Below, piece after piece: positions 1-7,029 of a stretch of DNA of 21,210 nucleotides (position 1 is the first letter of the stretch; the number at the start of each line of letters is the position of its first letter). The stretch is from Saccharicrinis sp. UBA6048. Lineage in GTDB: Bacteria; Bacteroidota; Bacteroidia; Bacteroidales; Marinilabiliaceae. Made by a program: the position numbers and the translations under genes. The notes beneath the pieces were generated by a model. It made no database searches. It saw only the letters and a program-made list of their open reading frames with translations, and was not told the DNA's origin. The stretch is from contig DIYS01000089.1 of NCBI GenBank assembly GCA_002429115.1, positions 1 to 21,210 of the forward strand, read 5' to 3'.

Positions 1-136
1 AAAACGGGAGATGGTCAAATCTATTAAAAAGGTGTTGTATTCCATTGAAATGGTTCTATAGGAAGTGTCACTAAATAGTCATGGCCCGATTTAGTAAAAT
101 GTTGCATTTAATTATCTTTAAGCAAAATCGAACTTA
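1..136. other. Leading non-coding edge
   Basis: No gene can be supported here. Two short frames are open from the window edge (stops at 59-61 and 72-74) and could be the tail of a gene to the left, but neither fragment is recognisable. The sequence TATCTTTA at 113-120 is one base off the Bacteroidota -7 box TAnnTTTG and lies 16 bases before the hydrolase start. It could be its promoter, but no clear -33 element accompanies it. Confidence 0.4.
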
Positions 137-1519
137 ATGCAATTACTTTTTATACATGGTTGGGGAACCACCAACACCAATTCATACGGCCAAATGCCTG
201 CAGCTATTGCCGAAAAAATGGCAGAGCAAAACGTAGATATCAATATCCAACACATTTTTTTAGCACGCTATATAAGTTTTCATGACGAAGTTACCATGGA
301 CGATATTGCACGGGCTTTAAATAAAGCACTGACCGAATTGCCGGGCAATTCAAAAGATGCTATTCAGGCCTTTTCATGTATTACTCATTCAACGGGTGGT
401 CCGGTTGTGAGGTATTGGCTGAATAAGTATTATGGCATCCAAAAGCTTGATACTTCTCCGCTGAAGCATCTGGTTATGCTGGCGCCGGCCAATCATGGTT
501 CATCATTAGCTAAGCTGGGTAAGGCACGTGTTGGCCGAATAAAAGCCTGGTTCAGTGGTATAGAACCAGGACAGCGGGTGCTCGATTGGTTAAGTTTTGG
601 TAGTGATGGTCAATGGCAGTTAAATCAGGATTACCTGACTTACGATTACTGTCAGGGCGATTTTTATCCATTTGTACTGACAGGGCAGGGAATTGACAAG
701 AAGTTTTACGACTTTATTAACAGCTATTTGATAGAATCAGGTTCAGATGGAGTGATACGTGTGTCGGGAGCAAATATGAATTATCGATTCATCGAATTGG
801 TGCAGAGTAAGGAAGTGCTATTGCGCCAGCGGCCTGTGACGTATCAATTGGAGGCAGATGAGCCGGTTAAAGTATCGCCGCCAATACCACTTGGTGTATA
901 TAATCAATACAGTCATATTGGCAAGAAGATGGGCATCATGGAGAGTGCCGAAGCAGCTAATCAGGAAACAGGCATTGTAAATGATATTGCCCGCTGTTTG
1001 TTGGTCGATAATAAGTCGCAATACCAGGAGGCCGGAAAATATCTTGAACAACAAACCGCGGTTCATCAAAAGGGACATGATCGATATTGTATGTTGGTAT
1101 TTAATGTGTGCGATAATACCGGGGAAGAGATTAGTAAAGATGATTACGATCTGATTCTTCTCGCTGGGAAACAGTATCAACCACATAAGTTGCCGGATGG
1201 ATTTTTAAAGGACAGGCAGATGAATGATCAAACCAGCCGCCTGGTGTATTATGTCGATGCCAATAAGATGAAGGATATTAAAGATGGACAGTTTGGTGTG
1301 CGTATATTGGCACGGCCCGATCGTGGTTTTTCTCATTATGCAGCCGCTGAATTTCGATCAGATGGTATTAAAGCAGAAGATATTTTAAAACCTAATCAAA
1401 CGGTTTATATAAATATTAAAATGCATCGTTTTGTCGATAAAAATGTATTCCGTTTTGGTAAGGCCTCTGATGATCCTATTGATTTCAAAAAGACAAAGCC
1501 ATCAGGTGAGCATTTATAG
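137..1519 (+). CDS. Lipase-like alpha/beta hydrolase with extra C-terminal domain
   Basis: A probable serine esterase or lipase of the PGAP1/triacylglycerol-lipase type. The N-terminal half shows the alpha/beta hydrolase layout: LLFIHGWG at 3-10 (oxyanion strand), a nucleophile elbow THSTGG with Ser85 (Thr replaces the usual first Gly of GxSxG), LAPANHGS near 115-122, SDGVIRV with Asp204, and YSHIG with His260. Ser85, Asp204 and His260 are a credible triad by order and spacing. The C-terminal part (about 290-460) is beta-rich, matches nothing I recognise and may be a binding domain. There is no signal peptide; the protein starts directly at the first strand, so it is predicted to be cytoplasmic unless the start is wrong. 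It stands alone; a dispersed repeat follows within 40 bases of the stop. The substrate is unknown. Confidence 0.75.
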   Translation: MQLLFIHGWGTTNTNSYGQMPAAIAEKMAEQNVDINIQHIFLARYISFHDEVTMDDIARALNKALTELPGNSKDAIQAFSCITHSTGGPVVRYWLNKYYGIQKLDTSPLKHLVMLAPANHGSSLAKLGKARVGRIKAWFSGIEPGQRVLDWLSFGSDGQWQLNQDYLTYDYCQGDFYPFVLTGQGIDKKFYDFINSYLIESGSDGVIRVSGANMNYRFIELVQSKEVLLRQRPVTYQLEADEPVKVSPPIPLGVYNQYSHIGKKMGIMESAEAANQETGIVNDIARCLLVDNKSQYQEAGKYLEQQTAVHQKGHDRYCMLVFNVCDNTGEEISKDDYDLILLAGKQYQPHKLPDGFLKDRQMNDQTSRLVYYVDANKMKDIKDGQFGVRILARPDRGFSHYAAAEFRSDGIKAEDILKPNQTVYINIKMHRFVDKNVFRFGKASDDPIDFKKTKPSGEHL

Positions 1520-1559
1520 GAGGGTTCTAGTGTTAAAATGAGGTTGTTTGAAAACTACG

Positions 1560-1638
1560 TCCGCTCATCGAGCGTAGTCGAGATGATATTTGACAAATAC
1601 TGATTATTAATAAATAATCACTTCGACTTCGCTCAGTG
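1560..1638 (+). repeat. Dispersed composite palindromic repeat, copy 1
   Basis: Three short blocks occur here in the order A (1560-1572), B (1578-1586) and C (1616-1638). The same three blocks appear in the same order on the opposite strand at 12491-12593: A is 12 of 13 identical, B 9 of 9, C 22 of 23. The B-C spacing is nearly the same in both copies (29 and 30 bases). Blocks such as cttcgacttcgctcagtg are typical of REP-like repeats scattered between genes in Bacteroidota and other bacteria. This is an intergenic mobile or fossil repeat, not a gene. Confidence 0.65.
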
Positions 1639-1805
1639 AACGAATGCTTACAGTATATTGAATACCCTCTTATTCTATTATAGCTACTGAACCTTTAAAA
1701 GGACAAGTATCCTTATTTTGAATCGTCCTAAATACTTAATTACATGGATTATAAACAATAGAGTGTTGGTTTTTTTCATAACTTACATGATCCCTTTATA
1801 ATCCC

Positions 1806-3002
1806 ATGGTCATGAACAAAGAAAACAAAACCAATCGTCGTCATTTTTTAAAGATGACAGCTGCCGGTATAGCCGGAGCAAGTTTAATTCCTCATACTAC
1901 AGAGGCAAAAAGCAAACACAACTCAAAAGTTATTTACCGAACACTTGGACGCACCGGCATTAAGCTGCCCATTGTCAGTATGGGTGCCATGAAAGATGCC
2001 AGTATGGTAAAAGCTGGTCTTGTGAAGGGCGTGAAGCACTTTGATACAGCACATGTTTACCAGAAAGGAAAGAATGAAACCATGCTGGGAGAGGCTCTTA
2101 AAGGACAGGATTTAAATGAGCTGTTTACTGTTACCAAAGTAGTGCCAGACGATATGGATCGAAGCACGGGGCTGATAGGAGAGGGCTGTACAGCTGAGAA
2201 CTTCCTGAAGATGTTTGACATTAGTCTGGAACGATTACAAGTGAAACAGGTTGATTTGCTGTATGTGCATGCTGTTTCAACCCGGCAGGCCGTTTTGCAT
2301 CCTGAAATAATCAAGGCTGTTAAACGTGCAAAGGAGCAGGGTAAATGCAAATTCCTGGGTGTATCAACTCATAAAAATGAACCGGAAGTTATACGGGCAG
2401 CAATTGAAGCTGAGATTTATGATGTGGTGCTTACTTCTTATAATTTTAAGCAGGATCATCTTGAGGAACTTAATAAAGCCATAGCCGAAGGTGCTGCGAA
2501 AGGTATTGGTTTTGTCGCAATGAAAATTATGGCTGGTGGGTTTCTTGATAAGGATCAGACAAAGCCGGTTAATACCAAGGCGGCCTTAAAATGGGCAATG
2601 CAGAACGAACATATGTGTACGTGTATTCCAAGCTTCAAAACCATTGATCAGCTGGAAGAAAGCTGGAGTATTATGGAAAAGCTGAAACTGACGAAGCAGG
2701 AAGAAAAAGATCTGGAGTTTGCGAGAGATTATGCAGGATTGTATTGCAACGCCTGCAACCAATGTGATGGACAATGTGCAAAGAACTTACCTATACCGGA
2801 AATTATGCGATCGTATATGTATACGTATGGATATCGTGAAATGGGCAAGGCTAAAGAATTATTAGCAAATATGGGTGTCGTCAATGATCCGTGTTCCGAC
2901 TGTGACCAATGTACGGTAAGTTGTGTTAAGAATTTCGTTGTTGGAGAAAAGATTCAGTCTGTAAGCAGGTTGATGGCGGTACCTGATGATTTCATAGTGT
3001 AA
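1806..3002 (+). CDS. Tat-exported aldo/keto reductase with two Fe-S cysteine motifs
   Basis: An aldo/keto reductase of the COG1453 type, predicted to reduce carbonyl compounds outside the cytoplasmic membrane. A Tat signal is visible at the N terminus: RRHFLK at 11-16 followed by the hydrophobic run MTAAGIAGASLIP. The TIM-barrel catalytic tetrad is intact: Asp80 and Tyr85 (DTAHVY), Lys111 (VTKVV) and His155 (YVHAVS). After the barrel come two full CxxCxxCxxxC motifs, Cys314/317/320/324 and Cys363/366/369/373, each able to hold a [4Fe-4S] cluster. One cluster is usual in this family, so two suggests an electron-transfer role. An in-frame ATG at 1812 is an alternative start that keeps the Tat motif. 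No ribosome binding site is obvious, as is common in this phylum. The true substrate and electron partner are unknown. Confidence 0.85.
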   Translation: MVMNKENKTNRRHFLKMTAAGIAGASLIPHTTEAKSKHNSKVIYRTLGRTGIKLPIVSMGAMKDASMVKAGLVKGVKHFDTAHVYQKGKNETMLGEALKGQDLNELFTVTKVVPDDMDRSTGLIGEGCTAENFLKMFDISLERLQVKQVDLLYVHAVSTRQAVLHPEIIKAVKRAKEQGKCKFLGVSTHKNEPEVIRAAIEAEIYDVVLTSYNFKQDHLEELNKAIAEGAAKGIGFVAMKIMAGGFLDKDQTKPVNTKAALKWAMQNEHMCTCIPSFKTIDQLEESWSIMEKLKLTKQEEKDLEFARDYAGLYCNACNQCDGQCAKNLPIPEIMRSYMYTYGYREMGKAKELLANMGVVNDPCSDCDQCTVSCVKNFVVGEKIQSVSRLMAVPDDFIV

Positions 3003-3084
3003 ATAGTTTGTTTGATTAGTTGACTTTTAGATATGTAGATTACCAGACCTAAAGATGGATGTAAAATGTTAAAGTAAAGTTGAA

Positions 3085-3540
3085 ATGAAGTCAATTCTTA
3101 AGATCATATTCGTATTTTTTATGATTGTAACTTTAAAGTCTTGTACGATAAAGCCAATTGTATCAAGCTATGACTATCAGGAGAATATATGTGAAAGTGT
3201 TAGTCTTGAAGAATTAGGGAACGGTAAGATTTTAATTTATAATGGAGCAGATTTTTGGCATAAAATTGATAACACATCAGGATTAAATATATGGATTAAT
3301 GAAAAGCCAATGGGATTTATTAGAGCTGGAGAGTACGGGATAATTGAATTGGAAAACGCGACATTAGAATTTAAGCTTTTACATGTTGATATGTTTAAGT
3401 TTAGAAGTTATCATAAAGTAACGATCAATGAAAAAACAAAAGTGATAAGAATTGAACCAACATTTACTTCTAATGATTTGACTGTAGTAAATCAACTTCC
3501 AAAGAAGTTTGAGAAATATGAATATATTGATAGTAGATAA
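3085..3540 (+). CDS. Small lipoprotein, possibly DUF2846-like
   Basis: A 151-residue predicted lipoprotein. A hydrophobic signal (residues 4-16) ends in the lipobox LKSC, with Cys20 as the lipidated residue. The middle part, with INEKPMGFIRAGEYGIIEL followed by alternating strands, resembles the short beta-sandwich of DUF2846-type lipoproteins, in which a glycine-rich turn follows a lysine/arginine strand; this match is by eye and weak. By inspection the gene is richer in A and T than its neighbours, which may point to recent acquisition. It stands alone, 82 bases behind the reductase. The function is unknown. Confidence 0.6.
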   Translation: MKSILKIIFVFFMIVTLKSCTIKPIVSSYDYQENICESVSLEELGNGKILIYNGADFWHKIDNTSGLNIWINEKPMGFIRAGEYGIIELENATLEFKLLHVDMFKFRSYHKVTINEKTKVIRIEPTFTSNDLTVVNQLPKKFEKYEYIDSR

Positions 3541-3644
3541 AAATATAATCTTTAGATCGAATTGAATAAGATGGTTCGATTCACCTTAAGTAGTAGAACT
3601 TATAGAGGCATTGAATCACAAAGTTTTATGATTAAATGCAAAAT

Positions 3645-3676
3645 AACTCTGTGTCTCGTCGCCTTTGTGTTGGTTC
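3645..3676 (+). repeat. Possible low-complexity dispersed repeat
   Basis: The stretch around ctctgtgtctcgtcgccttt resembles the short CTTTGTG-rich repeats found scattered between genes in several Bacteroidota genomes. Only one copy is present in this window, so the call rests on general resemblance. Confidence 0.25.
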
Positions 3677-3711
3677 AATATGTATCATGGTAGATATTTA
3701 ATAAAGTAAAT

Positions 3712-4554
3712 ATGCAAATCAATAAATTACTCTTATTTCTATTGCTCTTTAGTGGAGCCGTTTATGGACAGGATTATCCAAATGAATTTACTGAAATTGA
3801 AGGTTGGAATATTGATGGTGAAAAGCAGTTTTATGGTCCCGATAATTTGTACGATTATATAAACGGAGCTTCCGACTTTTATATGGGGTATGATTTCCAG
3901 GACTTATGGGTGGTTGATTATAAAAACGACAAGAATCGGCTGTTAACACTGGAGCTCTATCGTCATGCAACTCCATTACTTGCTTTTGGTATTTATAGTG
4001 AAGAGCGTCCGTCAGGCGCTAAGGTCAGACCGATAGGAGCTCAGGGCTTTATGGAAAGCGGAGCCATATTTTTTCTGGCAGGAGACTATTACGTGAAGAT
4101 TTACAATGGTCGTCCTGAAGTTTCGGATTCGAATTTTGTTGTATTTTCAGAAAGGGTGGCTAATAAGATATGCACCGAGTGCAGTTTGCCCGATGAATTT
4201 AAGGTGTTTCCAGATGAGGGTAAGATCGAGTTAAGTGAGCGATATATACCTGAAAATTTTATGGGAATCAGTGGTTTTAATGGAGTTTCAACAGTTGATT
4301 ATAAATTGAATGGTGAGACGTTCAAATTGTTTGTTTTTAAAGCGGATGATGCATCTTGTCGATCACTAATGAAAAAGTACTTTGAACGACTTAAGTACAA
4401 AAAGAAGCTGAAGGAAAGAATCTATTATCTGGATGATCCATACTTGGGTAAAGTAGCAATAGGCTATAGAGCCGGAGTTTTATATGGGATGTTAGATGCA
4501 AAAACACCGGAGGAATTAAGTGTTGTTTTAAATAATTTGGATTCTGGTTTTTAA
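3712..4554 (+). CDS. Secreted protein of apparent DUF6599 type
   Basis: A 280-residue exported protein. A signal peptide (about 1-20) ends in VYGQ, giving mature QDYPNEF. The stretch around 30-60, with GWNIDGEKQFYGPDNLYDYI followed by NGASDFYMGYDF, fits the DUF6599 pattern of a Tyr-Ile-Asn-Gly-Ala core after a Pro-Asp-Asn-Leu turn. The same family shows the following segment of a Tyr-rich strand, then LELYRHATPLLAFGIYSEER. No catalytic motif can be named and the family has no assigned function. The gene stands alone, with a 171-base gap before it and hairpin-forming sequence after it. The export prediction is firm; the family name is from memory and moderate. Confidence 0.6.
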   Translation: MQINKLLLFLLLFSGAVYGQDYPNEFTEIEGWNIDGEKQFYGPDNLYDYINGASDFYMGYDFQDLWVVDYKNDKNRLLTLELYRHATPLLAFGIYSEERPSGAKVRPIGAQGFMESGAIFFLAGDYYVKIYNGRPEVSDSNFVVFSERVANKICTECSLPDEFKVFPDEGKIELSERYIPENFMGISGFNGVSTVDYKLNGETFKLFVFKADDASCRSLMKKYFERLKYKKKLKERIYYLDDPYLGKVAIGYRAGVLYGMLDAKTPEELSVVLNNLDSGF

Positions 4555-4589
4555 GGTATTATTAAAAACATTTTCATGCTGCTAATCAT

Positions 4590-4644
4590 GCCCCAATCGG
4601 GGCTATACGTATTAGCGTAGGGTGAAGTGAAACGAAGCCCTACG
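4590..4644 (+). repeat. Paired intergenic palindromes
   Basis: Two adjacent perfect stems: gcccc/ggggc at 4590-4594 and 4599-4603, and cgtaggg/ccctacg at 4616-4622 and 4638-4644. The GC-rich stems stand out in an AT-rich gap. They have no T-run, so they are unlikely to be efficient terminators and look more like an intergenic repeat unit. Confidence 0.4.
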
Positions 4645-4800
4645 TTGAAGTCATATTCATCAAACCGGTGCAGTTACTAATGCTATTAACCTTAGACATT
4701 TCAATGCATCGGAAAAACAAATATGATTTTACCGCTGTAAGCAGGTATAAAAGTCCCTTTTTCCAAAGGTCAAAACTTTGGAATAGGTTGAGATTTTAAG

Positions 4801-4842
4801 AAAAAAAAAGCCGCTTTGGAATCTCCAAAAGCGGCTTTTAAA
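4801..4842. terminator. Bidirectional rho-independent terminator
   Basis: The stem pairs gccgctttgga (4810-4820) with tccaaaagcggc (4823-4835), with one bulged base. It is flanked by a run of A on the left and ctttta on the right. Read on the minus strand it ends in a run of nine T, the stronger direction, so it probably stops helicase transcripts about 140 bases beyond the stop codon. It can also serve the plus-strand gene to its left. Confidence 0.8.
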
Positions 4843-4983
4843 TTCAATTATATCTTATATCATTTGTATAACAAAATGAGCTGTAAGCTATTTTGCTTAT
4901 TACAATGGTAAATGTCGAAGTATCAATGAAGAGCCTTAAGAAAACTTTGTTAAAATAAGGTTTATTTCATTGAACAATCGGTA

Positions 4984-6627
4984 TTATTGTCTTCTACGCT
5001 TGGTTTTGCGCTTCGAAGGTTTTGGTGAAGCTACTTCAAGATTCACTTTCTTACCTTTCAATTTAGCCGAATTAAGCTTTTGAATAACATCTTGTTCGTA
5101 TTCCTTATCCACTTCAATAAATGAGAAGTTGCGAAGTAATTCAATCTTACCAACTTTAACAGTAACACCTTTCATTTTGTTATTGATAAGACCAATAACA
5201 TCACTTGAGGTTAACTTATCTGTTTTTCCAAGGTTGATAAATAAACGACTAAAGGCCACACCACCTCTGCCACCGCGTCTATTGTCTTTCGAATCTTTGT
5301 ATACGTTAAGATCAGGCGCATCTTTGTAATACTCCATAAAACGGTTAAACTCAGCTGCCACAAATTTGCGAATTAACTGTTCGCGCTCCATTGTAGCAAG
5401 TTTCTCGTATACCGATGGCAATAAAGCATTAACCGGAGATCCATCTTCCAGCTCTGTGTCATTAACACGATCAAGAAAGTGGAACAATTGCTTCTCACAA
5501 ATCTCATCTGCTTTTGGTACCATCTTGCGCTCGAAGGTCTTCTTGGCAATTTTTTCAATGGCTTTCACACGGTGCATTTCGCGTGTGTGAATGATCGAAA
5601 CAGATACACCTTTTTTACCGGCACGACCAGTACGTCCACTTCGGTGGATATATACCTCAATATCATCCGGCAGGTTGTAGTTAATCACATGCGTCAGGTC
5701 ATTAACATCAATTCCACGTGCAGCCACATCTGTTGCTACCAACAACTGTAAGTGCTTTTTGCGGAAGCGGTGCATTACCAAATCACGTTGTGCCTGCGAT
5801 AAATCACCATGTAATGCATCAGCATTATAACCATCGGCCATCAGCTTGTCTGCAATATCTTTAGTTTCCTGACGGGTACGGCAGAAAATGATACCATACA
5901 CATCCGGAATAACATCAACGATGCGTTTAAGAGCACGGTAGCGATCATGTGCCTGCACCATGTAATATTGGTGTTCCACATTTTCAGCACCCTGATTCTT
6001 TTTACCAACACTTATCTCTACCGGATCCTGCATGTATTTTTTTGACATGGCAGCAATCTCTTTAGGCATAGTTGCCGAGAATAATAGCGTTTGACGCCAT
6101 TCAGGTGTCTGTGCCATAATGCTCTCCAAATCATCTTTGAAGCCCATGTTTAGCATCTCGTCTGCCTCATCAAGAATTAACCAACGTACATTGCTTAAGT
6201 TGATCGCCTTACGGTTGATTAAATCGTTCATACGTCCAGGCGTACCAACTACAATATGGGTTCCTCGTTTCAGTGATTTGATCTGCGTACGAATTTCAGC
6301 ACCACCATAAACCGGGGTGATGTAAAGATCATTGTAGTTTTTCGAGTAAGCCTTTAAATCTTGTGTGATCTGAAGGCATAATTCGCGTGTTGGACATAAA
6401 ATAAGTGCCTGAACACTTTTGTCACTTCTTTCGACCTGTGGAATTACAGGTAAGCCGAATGCTCCTGTTTTACCAGTTCCTGTTTGAGCTAAGGCAATCA
6501 GGTCATTGCCATAATTCATTATTTCAGGAATGGTTTTACTTTGGATAGGCGTAGGTGTTTCATAACCCATCTCACCAATAGCACTAAGGATTTCCTCTGG
6601 AAGTCCTGTCTCTTTAAATGTTTGCAT
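4984..6627 (-). CDS. DEAD-box RNA helicase with DbpA-type C-terminal domain
   Basis: An ATP-dependent RNA helicase that remodels RNA, likely in ribosome assembly, mRNA decay or cold adaptation. All core motifs are present: Q motif with Gln29, motif I AQTGTGKT at 47-54, Ia PTRE 79-82, Ib TPGR 129-132, motif II DEAD 153-156, motif III SAT 184-186, then ALHGD and the arginine-finger motif HRSGRTGRAG at 328-337. Residues about 455-535 form the DbpA/CsdA-type RNA-binding fold (RLFINLGKTD ... FSFIEVD). The last residues (KPSKRKTKRRRQ) are a basic tail that should bind RNA non-specifically. The 547-residue length fits the DeaD/CshA group better than the shorter DbpA. A leader of about 115 bases and a -7 box precede it. 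Which RNA it acts on cannot be read from the sequence. Confidence 0.93.
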   Translation of the reverse strand: MQTFKETGLPEEILSAIGEMGYETPTPIQSKTIPEIMNYGNDLIALAQTGTGKTGAFGLPVIPQVERSDKSVQALILCPTRELCLQITQDLKAYSKNYNDLYITPVYGGAEIRTQIKSLKRGTHIVVGTPGRMNDLINRKAINLSNVRWLILDEADEMLNMGFKDDLESIMAQTPEWRQTLLFSATMPKEIAAMSKKYMQDPVEISVGKKNQGAENVEHQYYMVQAHDRYRALKRIVDVIPDVYGIIFCRTRQETKDIADKLMADGYNADALHGDLSQAQRDLVMHRFRKKHLQLLVATDVAARGIDVNDLTHVINYNLPDDIEVYIHRSGRTGRAGKKGVSVSIIHTREMHRVKAIEKIAKKTFERKMVPKADEICEKQLFHFLDRVNDTELEDGSPVNALLPSVYEKLATMEREQLIRKFVAAEFNRFMEYYKDAPDLNVYKDSKDNRRGGRGGVAFSRLFINLGKTDKLTSSDVIGLINNKMKGVTVKVGKIELLRNFSFIEVDKEYEQDVIQKLNSAKLKGKKVNLEVASPKPSKRKTKRRRQ

Positions 6628-6749
6628 AAATCCTTTTTTCTTCCACCCGCTACCACGTTCTTGCAGCTGTTACCCAGATTTAGCAAAATGCATTATGCTA
6701 CGAAGTGCTACCGAAAGTGACCGGAGTGGTCCTTATTTTTATTGAGCCG

Positions 6750-6757
6750 CAAAGATA
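6750..6757 (-). promoter_or_regulatory. -7 box for the helicase
   Basis: On the minus strand the sequence is TATCTTTG, a full match to the Bacteroidota sigma-ABfA -7 consensus TAnnTTTG. It lies about 120 bases before the helicase ATG. The expected -33 position holds only a T-rich stretch, so the match rests on one box. Confidence 0.45.
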
Positions 6758-6914
6758 GACCGTTTTTTATAAAAACAGCACTTTTATCTTTGTCAAAGCG
6801 GTTATTTGTGTTTTATTAACGTTATTGGGTTGTAATTTTGGCTAGTACTATTTGTTGAGAAGTTGAGGAGTTTATTTGTTGAACTGTTAAATCGCGGAAC
6901 TATTGAAAAACAAA

Positions 6915-7020
6915 CTCAATCCCTGAAACCCGGAACTCAAAACCCGGAACCTAAAACTCCAAACCCACAACTCCAAACCCACAACTCAGAACTTGGAACT
7001 CAAAACTCAGAACCCCAAAC
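6915..7020. repeat. Degenerate AACTCAAAACCC-type repeat array
   Basis: The stretch is built from variants of aactcaaaaccc and includes one perfect tandem pair of 14 bases, ctccaaacccacaa at 6957-6970 and 6971-6984. The minus strand carries at least five runs of three or more G, spaced irregularly. Such arrays occur between genes in Bacteroidota and have no known coding role. Confidence 0.6.
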
Positions 7021-7029
7021 TCTACTGCT

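Larger units (their letters stand above)
4555..4983. other. Non-coding gap with palindromes and a terminator
   Basis: No gene is supported in these 429 bases. A 5-bp hairpin with loop aatc lies at 4590-4603 and a 7-bp hairpin (cgtaggg with ccctacg) at 4616-4644; the pair looks like a dispersed palindromic repeat behind the DUF6599-type gene. A rho-independent terminator lies at 4801-4842. A weaker, imperfect hairpin around caaaatgagct and agctattttg (4871-4894) may be a first stop or a processing signal for helicase mRNA coming from the right. Confidence 0.5.
6628..7029. other. Helicase leader and repeat-rich gap
   Basis: No gene is supported. The left part (6628 to about 6743) is the presumed untranslated leader of the helicase mRNA, with the hairpin gacc-ggtc around 6718-6732. 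The -7 box follows at 6750-6757. The right part is a degenerate simple-sequence array (6915-7020) lying directly behind the TonB receptor stop codon. A 65-codon plus-strand frame across this array is a by-product of the repeats. Confidence 0.5.

Noticed and set aside
2..74. Short open frames from the window edge (stops at 59-61 and 72-74)
   Set aside because: They are 20-24 codons long, lie in competing frames, and match nothing I recognise. A gene tail is possible but cannot be supported.
5479..5751. 90-codon plus-strand frame opposite the helicase
   Set aside because: It lies opposite conserved helicase motifs and is explained as a shadow frame.
6915..7020. CRISPR array
   Set aside because: The repeat units are short, degenerate and contiguous with no unique spacers, and no cas genes are present.
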